Positions 9,009 through 17,581 of a stretch of 64,000 bases of DNA are shown here, one piece after another; the stretch's first letter is position 1; each line of letters begins with the position of its first letter. The DNA lies in the NCBI RefSeq assembly GCF_023015765.1, contig NZ_JALKAL010000004.1, forward strand, positions 186,001-250,000, written 5' to 3'. A program made the position numbers and the translations under genes. The DNA comes from Ornithinimicrobium sp. F0845. Lineage in GTDB: Bacteria; Actinomycetota; Actinomycetes; Actinomycetales; Dermatophilaceae. The notes beneath the pieces are model-generated. The model was given only the letters and a program-made list of their open reading frames with translations, was not told where the DNA came from and searched no databases.

Positions 9009-11830
9009 GCCGCCACGGTCGCATCCACGTCCCGGGCCGAGGCCGCGTGGCCCTGCGCCAGTTCCTCGCCGACCCCTGGCCGACGCTGCTGCTCGGCCTG
9101 CTGGTGGCGCTGGTCGCGTGTGCCGCGACCCTGTGGCCGCGCTACGTCCTGGACATGAACAGCAGGCAGGTGCCCTACCAGGTCGGCGCGCTCTCGGCGC
9201 AGCAGCGCGACCTGTCGGCGACCTGGACCGCGACGATGGTCCCTCAGCCACACCGGGAGTACGTCTCGGCCGAGGACACCTGGGGGCCGGTGCTGGACGG
9301 GCTCGAGGAGATCCGCCAGGCTCAGCCGGAGCCGCTGCGTTCTCTGCTGCAGCCAGGAGACTTCTTCGTCGACCTGGGGCGGGGTGTCGGCTACGAGCCG
9401 CCGGAGGGCACCGACTACGCGAGCGTCTCGATCCAGGACCGGGTGGACCCCCTGCTCGAGGAACACGTCGACCTCGTCTCCGGGCAGTGGCCGCAGGTGG
9501 TGATCAACGAGAGCCCGCAGCTGCCCGCCGAGAGCATCCCTCCCGGCACGGCCAGCGGCCCCGTGCAGGTCCTGCTGCTCGACGAGGCCGCCGAGCGGCT
9601 GAACCTGGCCGCGGGCGATGAGTTCAACGACTACCTCATCACCGGCACCTTCGCACCGAAGGATCCGGAGGACCCCCGGTGGGCGCACATGCCCAACTCG
9701 ATCACGGTCGGTGAGATCTTCAGCGGCAACCTCGGTCTCATGGCCTTCGTGACGGCATACCTGCCCTCCGCCAACCCCGGGTCGACCGGACCGATCACCA
9801 ACAACTCGATGCGGTTGTTCTACCCCCTGGAGGGGGAGTCCCTGCGCGGCGACCAGGTGGACGAGGTCACCTCCCAGCTGCTCGCGATGACCGCGACCCA
9901 GCAGGACGTCCGCCTGCCCCCAGACCCGGAGGACATGGACACCTCCTTCAACAGCCCCACGTTCAACATGGACGCCCCGCCGATCCAGGTGACCTTCAAC
10001 ACCGAGGTGCTTGACACCTTCGAGTCGCTGTCCCAGCAGCAGCGGGCCACCGCCTCGATCCTGGCGGTCGTCGCGGCGGGACCGATCGGTGTCGCCCTCG
10101 CGGTCTTCGCGCTGGCGTCACGGCTCATCGTCTCGCGTCGGCAGCCGGCGCTGGCGCTGGCCACCGCGCGCGGCGGGTCGTCGGCCCAGGTCCGCGGCGT
10201 GATGCTGCTGGAGGGCCTGGCCGTCGGTGTGCCGGCAGCGGTCGCGGGCCACTACGCCGCTGACCTGGTCAACCCGGTGTCCAGCGGGTGGAGCGAGTGG
10301 GTCCCGGTCGCCCTGATCGGTCTGGCCCCCGCGGTGCTGCTCGCGTGGACCGCGAGCACCGCGACGCGCACCACGCGACGGGACCTCAGCAGCCGCGGCG
10401 CCAGCCGCCTCCGGGTGCTGGCCGAGGTCATCGCGCTGGCCCTGGCCGGGCTGGCGATCTGGCGGTTGTTCGACCGAGGGCTCACCGGCATCGCCCGCGA
10501 GGAGACGGCCACGGCCCCGGCCGGTGGGACGGCCGCGGACACCCTCGTCCAGGTCGACACCGGCGTCGACCTGCTCATGGCGGCCACGCCGGTGCTGCTG
10601 GCGCTCGCCGCGTGCGTCATCACGCTGCGGCTCTATCCCCTGCCGGTGCGCGCCCTCATGGCGCTCTTCCGCGGCCGTCGGGGTCTGACCAACTTCCTGG
10701 GCGCGGCGCGCGCGGTGCGTGACCCCGCCGGTGGCGTGATCCCCGCCCTCGCCGTGATCCTCGGGGTGTCGGTGGCCGTGCTGTCCTCGGTGCTCGCCTC
10801 CACCATCAGCACCGGTGCCGAGACGGCAGTATGGCGGACGGCCGGGGCGGACGCCCGCCTCTCGGGCCCGTCCTGGGCGCAGGAGGATGTCGAGGCCGTG
10901 CGCAGCGTCGACGGCGTGGAGCAGGTGGCGGCGATCCGGGCGGCGGCCAGCAACATGGACTTGGCCGGGGAGGTCGAGGCCCGCGGGCTGACCGTCTACA
11001 TCGTGGACAGCACGCTGCCCGAGGTCTGGGCCGACACGCCCCTGCCGCAGTTCCCCGACGCCCTGTTCGAGGGCGGCGGCGACGCGACCCCCGTGCTGAC
11101 CGGTGGCGAGCTGGCGGCCGACTCCGGCACCGGCACCCTGGAGACCCACGGGCAGATCCAGGTGGTGGGTCACGTCGACGTGCTGCCCGGTGTGCGGACC
11201 CGCGGCGAGTTCCTGGTCGTGGACCGCACGGTGTGGGAGGCCGACGGCGGGTCGGTGCCCCCCGGGGACGTCGTCCTGGTCAGCGCCACCGACCCCGGGC
11301 AGGACGAGGAGCTGGTCTCCGCGCTGAACTCCGCGGTCCCCAACGCCCTGGCCGAGACCCCCCGGCAGAAGCTGGCGGTCCTGCAGGACGCGCCGGTCAC
11401 CGGAACGATGCTCTGGCTGTTCGCTGCCGCGGTGCTGGCGACCACGGTGCTGACCGTGCTGGCGGTGCTCTTCGTCCAGCTCATGGGGGCTGCCGCGCGG
11501 ACCGCGCTGTTCTCGGTGCTGCGCACCCTCGGCCTCCGGCAGCGGCAGGCCCGAGGGCTGACGGCCTGGGAGCTGGGGCCGCTGGTGGCCATGGCGTTCG
11601 CGGTCGGCGCGGGGCTCGGGGTTCTGGTCCCCTGGCTGTTGCTGCGGGCGATCAACCTGACCGGTCTCACGGGCGGCACCGTCCAACCCGACCTCGCGGT
11701 CGACTGGGCCGTGCTGGGGCCCGTGGTCCTGGGCATCCTGGCTGCCGTCGCGATCGCCATCGCGGTCTCGGCAGCCCTGTCCGGCCGCGCCGACCTGGTG
11801 AGCCAGCTCCGCCGCGGCGAGGAGAGGTAA
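9005..11830 (+). CDS. large FtsX-type ABC transporter permease (second)
   Basis: 941 residues from the ATG at 9005, preceded by GAGGAGG; a longer reading from 8834 would only add the repeat in another frame. The N-terminal membrane segment is at about residues 22-48. An outside domain runs to about 340, and a membrane block (about 345-640) includes the cytoplasmic ALATARGGSSAQVRGVM loop typical of FtsX permeases. A second outside domain (about 680-800) is followed by a C-terminal three-segment block (about 805-930) ending in a short RADLVSQLRRGEER tail. It pairs with the preceding 1175-residue permease as a heterodimer; the two downstream genes supply the ATPases. The substrate is unknown. 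Confidence 0.85.
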   Translation: MSRHGRIHVPGRGRVALRQFLADPWPTLLLGLLVALVACAATLWPRYVLDMNSRQVPYQVGALSAQQRDLSATWTATMVPQPHREYVSAEDTWGPVLDGLEEIRQAQPEPLRSLLQPGDFFVDLGRGVGYEPPEGTDYASVSIQDRVDPLLEEHVDLVSGQWPQVVINESPQLPAESIPPGTASGPVQVLLLDEAAERLNLAAGDEFNDYLITGTFAPKDPEDPRWAHMPNSITVGEIFSGNLGLMAFVTAYLPSANPGSTGPITNNSMRLFYPLEGESLRGDQVDEVTSQLLAMTATQQDVRLPPDPEDMDTSFNSPTFNMDAPPIQVTFNTEVLDTFESLSQQQRATASILAVVAAGPIGVALAVFALASRLIVSRRQPALALATARGGSSAQVRGVMLLEGLAVGVPAAVAGHYAADLVNPVSSGWSEWVPVALIGLAPAVLLAWTASTATRTTRRDLSSRGASRLRVLAEVIALALAGLAIWRLFDRGLTGIAREETATAPAGGTAADTLVQVDTGVDLLMAATPVLLALAACVITLRLYPLPVRALMALFRGRRGLTNFLGAARAVRDPAGGVIPALAVILGVSVAVLSSVLASTISTGAETAVWRTAGADARLSGPSWAQEDVEAVRSVDGVEQVAAIRAAASNMDLAGEVEARGLTVYIVDSTLPEVWADTPLPQFPDALFEGGGDATPVLTGGELAADSGTGTLETHGQIQVVGHVDVLPGVRTRGEFLVVDRTVWEADGGSVPPGDVVLVSATDPGQDEELVSALNSAVPNALAETPRQKLAVLQDAPVTGTMLWLFAAAVLATTVLTVLAVLFVQLMGAAARTALFSVLRTLGLRQRQARGLTAWELGPLVAMAFAVGAGLGVLVPWLLLRAINLTGLTGGTVQPDLAVDWAVLGPVVLGILAAVAIAIAVSAALSGRADLVSQLRRGEER

Positions 11831-11846
11831 CTATGAAGGAGTCACC

Positions 11847-12923
11847 ATGACGACCACCGACACCCGCCCGACCGGCGCGGCCAGCCGCGACCACGGTGGA
11901 CCGGACATCCTCTGCGAGGACCTGGTCCGGATCTATTCCACCGAGGGCGTGGAGATCCAGGCGCTGCAGGGCCTCAACCTGCGCGTCGAGCCCGGCGACG
12001 TCGTCGCCCTGGTCGGGGCCTCGGGCTCCGGCAAGTCGACGCTGCTCAACATCCTGTCCGGGCTGGACAAGCCGACGGGCGGCCGGGCCACGGTGGCCGG
12101 GGTGAACCTCGGCTCGATGAGCCGCCAGCAGCGCGTGCACTATCAGCGGCACACCGTCGGGTTCGTCTGGCAGCAGACCTCCCGCAACCTGATGCCGTTC
12201 CTGACCGCCGCCGAGAACATCGCGCTGCCGCTGCTGATCAGCAACGCCCGCGAGCGGCGCGAGCGCGTGGGTGAGCTGCTCGAGCTGCTCGACGTCGCCG
12301 ACGTGCGCGACCGGCGCCCGGCCGAGATGTCCGGTGGTCAGCAGCAGCGGGTCGCGATCGCGACCGCCGTGGCCAACAACCCGGCCGTGCTGCTGGCCGA
12401 CGAGCCCACCGGCGAGCTGGACGACGCGATGTCCGCCATCGTGCTCGACGCGATGCGGGAGGCCTCGGAGCGGCTCGGCGTCACGGTGCTGATCGTGACC
12501 CACGACCCGACGATCGCCGACCACGTGCGCCGCACCGTGCAGATCCGCGACGGCCGGACCTCCACGGAGGTCCTGCGGCACACCGAGGTCGACGAGCACG
12601 GCGTGGAGCACCTGGTCGCCGAGGAGTACACCGTGATCGACCGCGCCGGCCGGATGCAGCTGCCCAGCGGCTATGTCACCGAGCTGGGCCTGCGCGACCG
12701 CGTGCGCCTCGAGCTGGAGCCCGACCACGTCGGCGTCTGGCCGGACGCCGAGCGGAACAAGCCCGTCGAGCTCGAGCACCACGAGGAGGCCCCGGACCCC
12801 GCTCCCGCGACCACCGGTCCCGGTGAGGCGTCCGCGGAGCCGGCTGATCGGCATACTGCAGACGAGGACGACCCGAACGCCGCGTTCCGGCCGCCGACGG
12901 AGAACTCGGAGGAGGGCTCATGA
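11847..12923 (+). CDS. ABC transporter ATP-binding protein with acidic C-terminal extension
   Basis: 358-residue MacB/LolD-type ATPase that powers the adjacent permeases. It has the Walker A motif GASGSGKST (about residue 56), the Q-loop in FVWQQT, the signature SGGQQQRVAIA, and Walker B in VLLADEPTGELD, followed by the H-loop in IVTHDP. A typical LolD is about 230 residues. Here a tail of about 110 residues follows, with a section (about 250-300) resembling a small winged or beta domain and then a Pro/Ala/Glu-rich acidic end. The ATG follows AAGGAG by 6 nt. Its stop overlaps the next ATPase start (ATGA). Confidence 0.92.
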   Translation: MTTTDTRPTGAASRDHGGPDILCEDLVRIYSTEGVEIQALQGLNLRVEPGDVVALVGASGSGKSTLLNILSGLDKPTGGRATVAGVNLGSMSRQQRVHYQRHTVGFVWQQTSRNLMPFLTAAENIALPLLISNARERRERVGELLELLDVADVRDRRPAEMSGGQQQRVAIATAVANNPAVLLADEPTGELDDAMSAIVLDAMREASERLGVTVLIVTHDPTIADHVRRTVQIRDGRTSTEVLRHTEVDEHGVEHLVAEEYTVIDRAGRMQLPSGYVTELGLRDRVRLELEPDHVGVWPDAERNKPVELEHHEEAPDPAPATTGPGEASAEPADRHTADEDDPNAAFRPPTENSEEGS

Positions 12924-13624
12924 GTGACTACCTGATCAGGGCAGAGAAGGTCTCGCGGACGTTCGGCAAGGGCGCGGCGGAGGTGCACGCGCTCGTCGAC
13001 GTCGACGTGGAGGTGCACCCGGGCGAGCTGACCGTCGTGCGCGGGCCGTCCGGTTCGGGCAAGACCACGCTGCTCAACATCCTCGGCGGGCTGGACCGGC
13101 CGACCTCCGGGCGGGTGCTGCTCGGTGACGGGCGCGTGCTGTCCGAGCTCAAGGAGAACGACGTCCTGGCCGTGCGCCGGGAGATGGTCGGGCACATCTT
13201 CCAGAGCTTCGGGCTGGTGCCGGTGCTGTCCGCCGCCGAGAACGTCGAGGTCGCGCTGCGGCTGAAGAACACCCCCGTCGCCGAGCGGGCCGAGCGGGTC
13301 GCGCGGGCCCTGGACCAGGTGTCGCTGGGCAAGCACGGGACGCAGCGGCCCTACGAGCTGTCCGGTGGCCAGCAGCAGCGCGTCGGCATCGCCCGTGCCC
13401 TCGTCGGCGACCCGCAGATCCTCATCGCCGACGAGCCGACCGGCCAGCTGGACTCGGACACCGCCGCCACGATCATGGACCTGCTCTCAGAGCTGACCCA
13501 CCAGCGGGGCATCGCCGCGGTCGTCTCCACCCACGACCCGATCCTCATGGAGCGCGCCGACCGGCTGATCGAGCTGCACGACGGGCACGTCGTCAACGGC
13601 GCGCTGGCGGCCTCACCGGCGTGA
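12920..13624 (+). CDS. ABC transporter ATP-binding protein (MacB/LolD type)
   Basis: 234 residues, the usual length for this group. It has Walker A GPSGSGKTTLLNILGG, the Q-loop in GHIFQSFGLVPVL, signature ELSGGQQQRVGIARAL, Walker B ILIADEPTGQLDSD, and the H-loop in VVSTHDP. It is the last gene of the permease-permease-ATPase-ATPase operon and overlaps the previous gene by 4 nt. Two different ATPases with two different permeases suggest a fully heteromeric complex, or two complexes each with its own pair. Confidence 0.92.
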   Translation: MSDYLIRAEKVSRTFGKGAAEVHALVDVDVEVHPGELTVVRGPSGSGKTTLLNILGGLDRPTSGRVLLGDGRVLSELKENDVLAVRREMVGHIFQSFGLVPVLSAAENVEVALRLKNTPVAERAERVARALDQVSLGKHGTQRPYELSGGQQQRVGIARALVGDPQILIADEPTGQLDSDTAATIMDLLSELTHQRGIAAVVSTHDPILMERADRLIELHDGHVVNGALAASPA

Positions 13625-13635
13625 GCGCCCTCCCG

Positions 13636-13641
13636 TAGTGT
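13636..13641 (+). promoter_or_regulatory. -10 box, leaderless start of galE
   Basis: TAGTGT, 7 nt before the galE ATG at 13649; it lies just after the ABC operon stop, so galE has its own promoter. Confidence 0.5.
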
Positions 13642-13648
13642 CAGGGCC

Positions 13649-14677
13649 ATGAGGCAGAAGGTTCTGGTCACCGGCGGCGCGGGCTTCATCGGCTCGCACA
13701 CCGTCGTCGAGCTCGCCGTGACCCACGACGTCGAGATCCTGGACAACTTCAGCAACGCGGTGCCCTCGGCGGTCGACCGGCTGCGCGAGCTCACCGGGGC
13801 GGAGCTGCCGGTGCACGAGGTGGACCTGCGCGACCACGACGCCGTGCGCGGGGTGCTGCGCGACGGCGGGTTCGGTGCCGTGATCCACTTCGCGGGCAAG
13901 AAGGCGGTCGGCGAGAGCGTGGAGCTGCCGCTGGACTACTACGACAACAACGTCGCCGGCACGGTCTCCCTGCTGCAGGCGATGCAGGAGTATGCCGTGC
14001 GCCAGCTCGTCTTCTCCTCCTCCGCCACCGTCTATGGCGCCGACGCACCGGTGCCGATGACCGAGGACCTGCCGACCTCGGCCACCAACCCCTACGGGTG
14101 GACCAAGGTGATGATCGAGCAGATCCTGCGCGACGTCGCCGTGGCCGACCCGTCGTGGCGGATCGCGCTGCTGCGCTACTTCAACCCCGTCGGCGCGCAC
14201 GCCTCGGGGCGCATCGGCGAGGATCCGCACGGTCTCCCCAACAACCTCATGCCGTTCATCGCCCAGGTTGCCGTCGGGCGCCGGGAGCGGCTGCAGGTCT
14301 TCGGCGACGACTACGACACGGCCGACGGCACGGGCGTGCGCGACTACATCCACGTCGTCGACCTCGCCCGCGGGCACCTGGCCGCACTGGAGGAGATCGG
14401 GCAGAGCGACCGGCCGCTGTCGGCGTGGAACCTCGGGACCGGGCGCGGCACGAGCGTGCTCGAGCTGGTCGCCGCGTTCGAGCGGGCGTCCGGCCGGCAG
14501 ATCCCCTACGACGTGGTGGGCCGGCGGGCGGGCGACATCGCCGCCTCCTTCGCCGACCCCTCCCGTGCGGAGGCAGAGCTCGGCTGGCGGGCGGAGCGCT
14601 CCGTCGACGACATGTGCGCGGACACCTGGCGCTGGCAGCAGGACAACCCGCAGGGCTACCCCGCCACCACTCCCTGA
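13649..14677 (+). CDS. galE: UDP-glucose 4-epimerase
   Basis: Interconverts UDP-glucose and UDP-galactose with bound NAD in the cytoplasm, feeding surface polysaccharide and galactose metabolism. It is 342 residues, the full family length. The NAD motif GGAGFIGSH is at residues 9-17, the SSSATVYG serine block near 127, the catalytic YGWTK (Tyr-x3-Lys) near 149-153, and the substrate-loop NPYGWTK and LRYFNPVGAHASG follow the family pattern. The polysaccharide genes at the start of the window may use its product. Downstream lie short direct repeats and then the blaI promoter. Confidence 0.95.
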   Translation: MRQKVLVTGGAGFIGSHTVVELAVTHDVEILDNFSNAVPSAVDRLRELTGAELPVHEVDLRDHDAVRGVLRDGGFGAVIHFAGKKAVGESVELPLDYYDNNVAGTVSLLQAMQEYAVRQLVFSSSATVYGADAPVPMTEDLPTSATNPYGWTKVMIEQILRDVAVADPSWRIALLRYFNPVGAHASGRIGEDPHGLPNNLMPFIAQVAVGRRERLQVFGDDYDTADGTGVRDYIHVVDLARGHLAALEEIGQSDRPLSAWNLGTGRGTSVLELVAAFERASGRQIPYDVVGRRAGDIAASFADPSRAEAELGWRAERSVDDMCADTWRWQQDNPQGYPATTP

Positions 14678-14781
14678 CCCGGAGCGCTCGCTCGCCCCGG
14701 AGCGCACGACGCGATGCTCCTCTGTTTGTCAAGCGGTGGGGCCGGCGGCCGCGATGCTCCTCTATTTGTCAAGCGGTGGGG
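14678..14781. repeat. short direct repeats downstream of galE
   Basis: Two sets lie here. CCCGGAGCGC occurs at 14678-14687 and 14696-14705 (18-bp period, just past the galE stop). A 31-bp unit starting GCGATGCTCCTCT occurs at 14711-14741 and 14751-14781 (40-bp period), with one substitution (TGTTTGTC versus TATTTGTC). The spacer between the larger copies is GC only. No gene is seen. Confidence 0.75.
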
Positions 14782-14862
14782 TGGACTCTCTCCCTCGATC
14801 GCCCGGGCCCAGCAGCTCGCCCTCGTCCCATGCGCGCGGTCGAGGGGGAGCAGGGCGTGACG

Positions 14863-14883
14863 TCTCCTACACGATGTAGGAGA
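14863..14883. promoter_or_regulatory. BlaI-type operator palindrome
   Basis: Perfect 9-3-9 inverted repeat TCTCCTACA-CGA-TGTAGGAGA. BlaI/MecI repressors bind TACA...TGTA dyads, and this one covers the expected -35 region of the TATCCT promoter that starts the blaI-like gene, so autorepression is the natural reading. Confidence 0.75.
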
Positions 14884-14899
14884 TCTCCGTCGGACGGCG

Positions 14900-14905
14900 T
14901 ATCCT
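14900..14905 (+). promoter_or_regulatory. -10 box, leaderless start of blaI-like gene
   Basis: TATCCT ends 6 nt before the ATG at 14912; the operator lies 16 bp upstream of it. Confidence 0.55.
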
Positions 14906-14911
14906 GGGTGC

Positions 14912-15298
14912 ATGTGGCCGTTCGGAGCGAGTCTTGGTGATCTGGAGCGCGCCGTCATGGACGTCCTGTGGGACAGTGACGGCGACCTGAGCGTGCGCGA
15001 GGTGCACGAACGCCTCGACGTGGAACGCGACCTGGCCTACACCACCGTGATGACCGTGCTCGACCGCCTGGCCAAGAAGAAGGTCGTCTCCAGAGCCCGC
15101 GACGGACGAGCCTGGCGCTACAGCGCCGTCGGATCACGCGAGGAGATGACCGCGGCGTCGATGCGCACCACGCTGGAGACCCTCGACTCCAGCGACCGCA
15201 AGGCGGCGATGCTGCACTTCATCGGGGGTGCCAGCGAGCAGGAGATCGCCGATCTGCAGGCGCTGCTGGAGGCGAACTCGCGCAAGTCCGGCGGGTAG
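14912..15298 (+). CDS. BlaI/MecI/CopY-family transcriptional repressor
   Basis: 128 residues. The N-terminal winged helix (about residues 8-75) has ERAVMDVLWDSDGDLSVREV and YTTVMTVLDRLAKKKVV, the recognition-helix region of the family; the helical C-terminus is for dimerisation. In this family, cleavage by a partner M56 membrane protease relieves repression, and such a protease is encoded 15 nt downstream. A perfect TACA/TGTA dyad lies in its own promoter. The target in this species could be only its own operon or scattered cell-envelope or respiratory genes; no beta-lactamase is next to it. Confidence 0.92.
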   Translation: MWPFGASLGDLERAVMDVLWDSDGDLSVREVHERLDVERDLAYTTVMTVLDRLAKKKVVSRARDGRAWRYSAVGSREEMTAASMRTTLETLDSSDRKAAMLHFIGGASEQEIADLQALLEANSRKSGG

Positions 15299-15313
15299 GC
15301 ACGGGCGGCACCG

Positions 15314-16207
15314 GTGTCCTCGGCACTGCCGGTCCTCGCCCTCGCGGCGACCGCGATCCTGCTCACCGTGGCCATGCCGCGGCTGCTCCCGCGAGCCCAG
15401 TGGCTGCGCCGGACCCCCGGCTTCGCCCTGGCCCTGTGGCAGGTGGCCGGCGCCGCGGGAGTGCTCGCCGCACTGATGACCGCCCCCGCCGCCGTCATCG
15501 CGCTGAGCACGGAGGGCGGGTCCGTGCCCACCTTCTTCACCGAGTCCACCCGGGTCACCATCGCCCTCGTCGTGGCGGCCGTGATGACCGGCGGGATGAC
15601 CATCATGCTGCTCCGCTCGGCCCACCTGATCGGCAGCGACCTGCGCGCCAGCCGACGAGCCCAGCGCAACGTCGTCGACGTGGTCGCCAGCCGGTCCGAC
15701 GGGCGGGTGCGGGTGGTCGACCTGCCGGGTCGCTCGGCATACTGCCTGCCCGGTCTGCGGTCCCGCGTGGTGCTCACCCGGGGCACCGTCGAGGCCCTCA
15801 CCGACGACGAGCTGCAGGCGGTCCTGGCCCATGAGCGCGCCCACACCAACGCCCGGCACGACCTCATGCTCGAGTTCTTCACGGTGCTGCACAGGACCGT
15901 GCCTCAACGGCTGCGCCGTGACGAGGCGCTGGCCGAGGTCCGGCTGCTCGTCGAGCTGCTGGCCGACCGCCGGGCGGCGCGACAGGTCGGGGCCGAACCC
16001 CTGGGTGGTGCTCTGGCCGCGATGGCCGGGGCGACCCACCCCGCCGCTGCACTCGGCAGCTCCGGGACGGCCAGCGAGCTGATCGTGCGGCTGCAGGCGC
16101 TGCCCGATCACGGGCAGCTGCATCCCACGGCCGTGCCGGTGCTACTCGCGACGGCCGTCGTCGGAGTCCTGCCCTGGCTCTTCCTCACCTGGGCGTTCTG
16201 GGCGTGA
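15314..16207 (+). CDS. M56-family membrane metallopeptidase (BlaR1-type protease)
   Basis: 297 residues, with hydrophobic segments near residues 3-22, 36-60, 76-98 and a last one at about 274-297. The zinc site HERAH (HExxH) is in LAHERAHTNARHDL near residue 175; the downstream ELLADRRAARQVG supplies the third ligand region. The penicillin-binding sensor of true BlaR1 is absent, so the signal is not obviously a beta-lactam. It is probably the site-1 protease that inactivates the BlaI-like repressor. The GTG start follows blaI by 15 nt with no strong ribosome site, consistent with coupling. Confidence 0.85.
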   Translation: MSSALPVLALAATAILLTVAMPRLLPRAQWLRRTPGFALALWQVAGAAGVLAALMTAPAAVIALSTEGGSVPTFFTESTRVTIALVVAAVMTGGMTIMLLRSAHLIGSDLRASRRAQRNVVDVVASRSDGRVRVVDLPGRSAYCLPGLRSRVVLTRGTVEALTDDELQAVLAHERAHTNARHDLMLEFFTVLHRTVPQRLRRDEALAEVRLLVELLADRRAARQVGAEPLGGALAAMAGATHPAAALGSSGTASELIVRLQALPDHGQLHPTAVPVLLATAVVGVLPWLFLTWAFWA

Positions 16208-16216
16208 GGAGGCGCC

Positions 16217-16936
16217 ATGCCCGGTGAGCCGAGCATGCGTCCCGTCACCGACGCACGCGAGCTGGAGCAGGTGTATGCCGTGCTGCTGGCTCCGTCGTTC
16301 CCGCCCAGCGAGCTCCATCCCCCGGACTGGCTCACCCACGGTGTGTCCTCGGGTGCGGTGTCCGTGCTGGTCGCCGAGGACGCGTCAGGTCCGGTGGCGA
16401 CGGCGGTCACCGAGTCCCTCGGTCCGTCGCCGGTGGTGCTGCTCACCTACTTCGCGACACGGGCGGACCTGCGTGGCCGCGGCGTGGGATCGGCGCTGTT
16501 CGGGGGGATGCTGGACGCGGTGCTCGACCGGGACCGGACCCCCCTCGTGCTCGCCGAGGTCGAGCGGCCGGACCGGCACACCGGCTCGCCGGAGTTCGGC
16601 GACCCCACGGCACGGCTGCGGTTCTACGGCCGGCACGGCGCACGGGTGCTGGACCTGCCCTACTTCCAGCCGCCGATCGGCGCCCAACCTCCCGTGCACG
16701 GGATGCTGCTGCTGGCGCTCCACGCCGACGAGCAGGCGCTCACCCTCGAGGCCGACGGCACCGAGGCGGTGACGGCCGACTACCTGTGGCCGGCCATCGA
16801 CGCGGTCCTGGACGGCGCCGGGCCCGCGGGTCAGTCACCAGCGGCTGACCGGCTGCGTGCCGCCTCGCGGGTCCCCGGCGTCCGGCTCTACCCGGTGGAG
16901 GACTACGCACGGGTGGAAGCCTCCCGAGCCGACTGA
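16217..16936 (+). CDS. GNAT-family N-acetyltransferase
   Basis: 239 residues, with the acetyl-CoA pyrophosphate loop RGRGVGSALFGGML near residue 90 and the preceding strand LLTYFATRADL. The GNAT fold spans about residues 5-170. The remaining 70 residues form a C-terminal extension (YLWPAIDAVLDG... RLYPVEDYARVEAS) with no known motif. The ATG follows GAGGAGG. It is 9 nt behind the M56 gene, so it is probably co-transcribed. The acceptor substrate is unknown. Confidence 0.8.
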   Translation: MPGEPSMRPVTDARELEQVYAVLLAPSFPPSELHPPDWLTHGVSSGAVSVLVAEDASGPVATAVTESLGPSPVVLLTYFATRADLRGRGVGSALFGGMLDAVLDRDRTPLVLAEVERPDRHTGSPEFGDPTARLRFYGRHGARVLDLPYFQPPIGAQPPVHGMLLLALHADEQALTLEADGTEAVTADYLWPAIDAVLDGAGPAGQSPAADRLRAASRVPGVRLYPVEDYARVEASRAD

Positions 16937-16946
16937 CGGCATACTC

Positions 16947-16984
16947 GATCAGTCGGTGAGCAGCAGATCAGTCGGTGAGCAGCA
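16947..16984. repeat. 19-bp tandem duplication at the 3' end of the GyrI-like gene
   Basis: GATCAGTCGGTGAGCAGCA occurs twice head-to-tail (16947-16965 and 16966-16984). The second copy holds the last codons and stop of the minus-strand GyrI-like gene; the first lies just past the stop. Confidence 0.95.
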
Positions 16985-17435
16985 GGTAGAGCTCGGTCCG
17001 CATGGTCTCCGGGTCCGAGTCCGGCGTCGGCTCGGTGACGTAGACCTCCCACATCCGGCCCTCCGGTGTGCGCCCCTGCTCGGCCACCCACGCCATCAGG
17101 GCGCCCCAGGAGTCACCGAGCCCCTCGAAACCGCCGGCGTGCACGCCGCACGCGACCACTCCGGCGGGCAGCTCGCTGGCCACGACGTCGCCGTCCCCGG
17201 AGATCGGCGCAGCCGTCGGGAAGCCCGCCTCGAGGTCGAACCGCTCGGTGGGCATGCTCAGGTAGTAACCGAAGGCCGCCCCGGCGGGCGCTACACCCTG
17301 ACGGCCCAGGGCCTGGGCCACGGCGCCGTAGGCCGAGTCGTAGAAGTCACGCAGCTCCTCCATGCCGCCCGTGCGGCGCACGACGGCGGTGGGCTGGGCG
17401 GTGTGGGTGATGATCGTGGGGTCCTGCAGGGTCAT
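16968..17435 (-). CDS. GyrI-like (AraC effector-binding domain) protein
   Basis: 155-residue stand-alone GyrI-like small-molecule-binding domain. The fold is suggested by the opening strand TAQPTAVVRRTGGMEELRDF, the central GAAFGYYLSMPTERFDLEAG, and the closing GRMWEVYVTEPTPDSDPE with the usual acidic ligand-cavity Glu. There is no DNA-binding part, so it is not itself a regulator. Such proteins bind drugs or hydrolyse small cyclopropanoids. The ATG follows GGAAGG. The gene end is duplicated as a 19-bp repeat. Confidence 0.75.
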   Translation of the reverse strand: MTLQDPTIITHTAQPTAVVRRTGGMEELRDFYDSAYGAVAQALGRQGVAPAGAAFGYYLSMPTERFDLEAGFPTAAPISGDGDVVASELPAGVVACGVHAGGFEGLGDSWGALMAWVAEQGRTPEGRMWEVYVTEPTPDSDPETMRTELYLLLTD

Positions 17436-17581
17436 GGCGGGCCTTCCGTCGGTAGGTCGGTGTCACCTGTGGTGACTGCCCATGGTGGCCAAACTCATCG
17501 TCGGTCGCGACCCACCCGCTGACCTCGCCCGTAGACGGCGGGGCGGATAGCGTGATGGGCACGACCACTGGAGGTGCCCTG

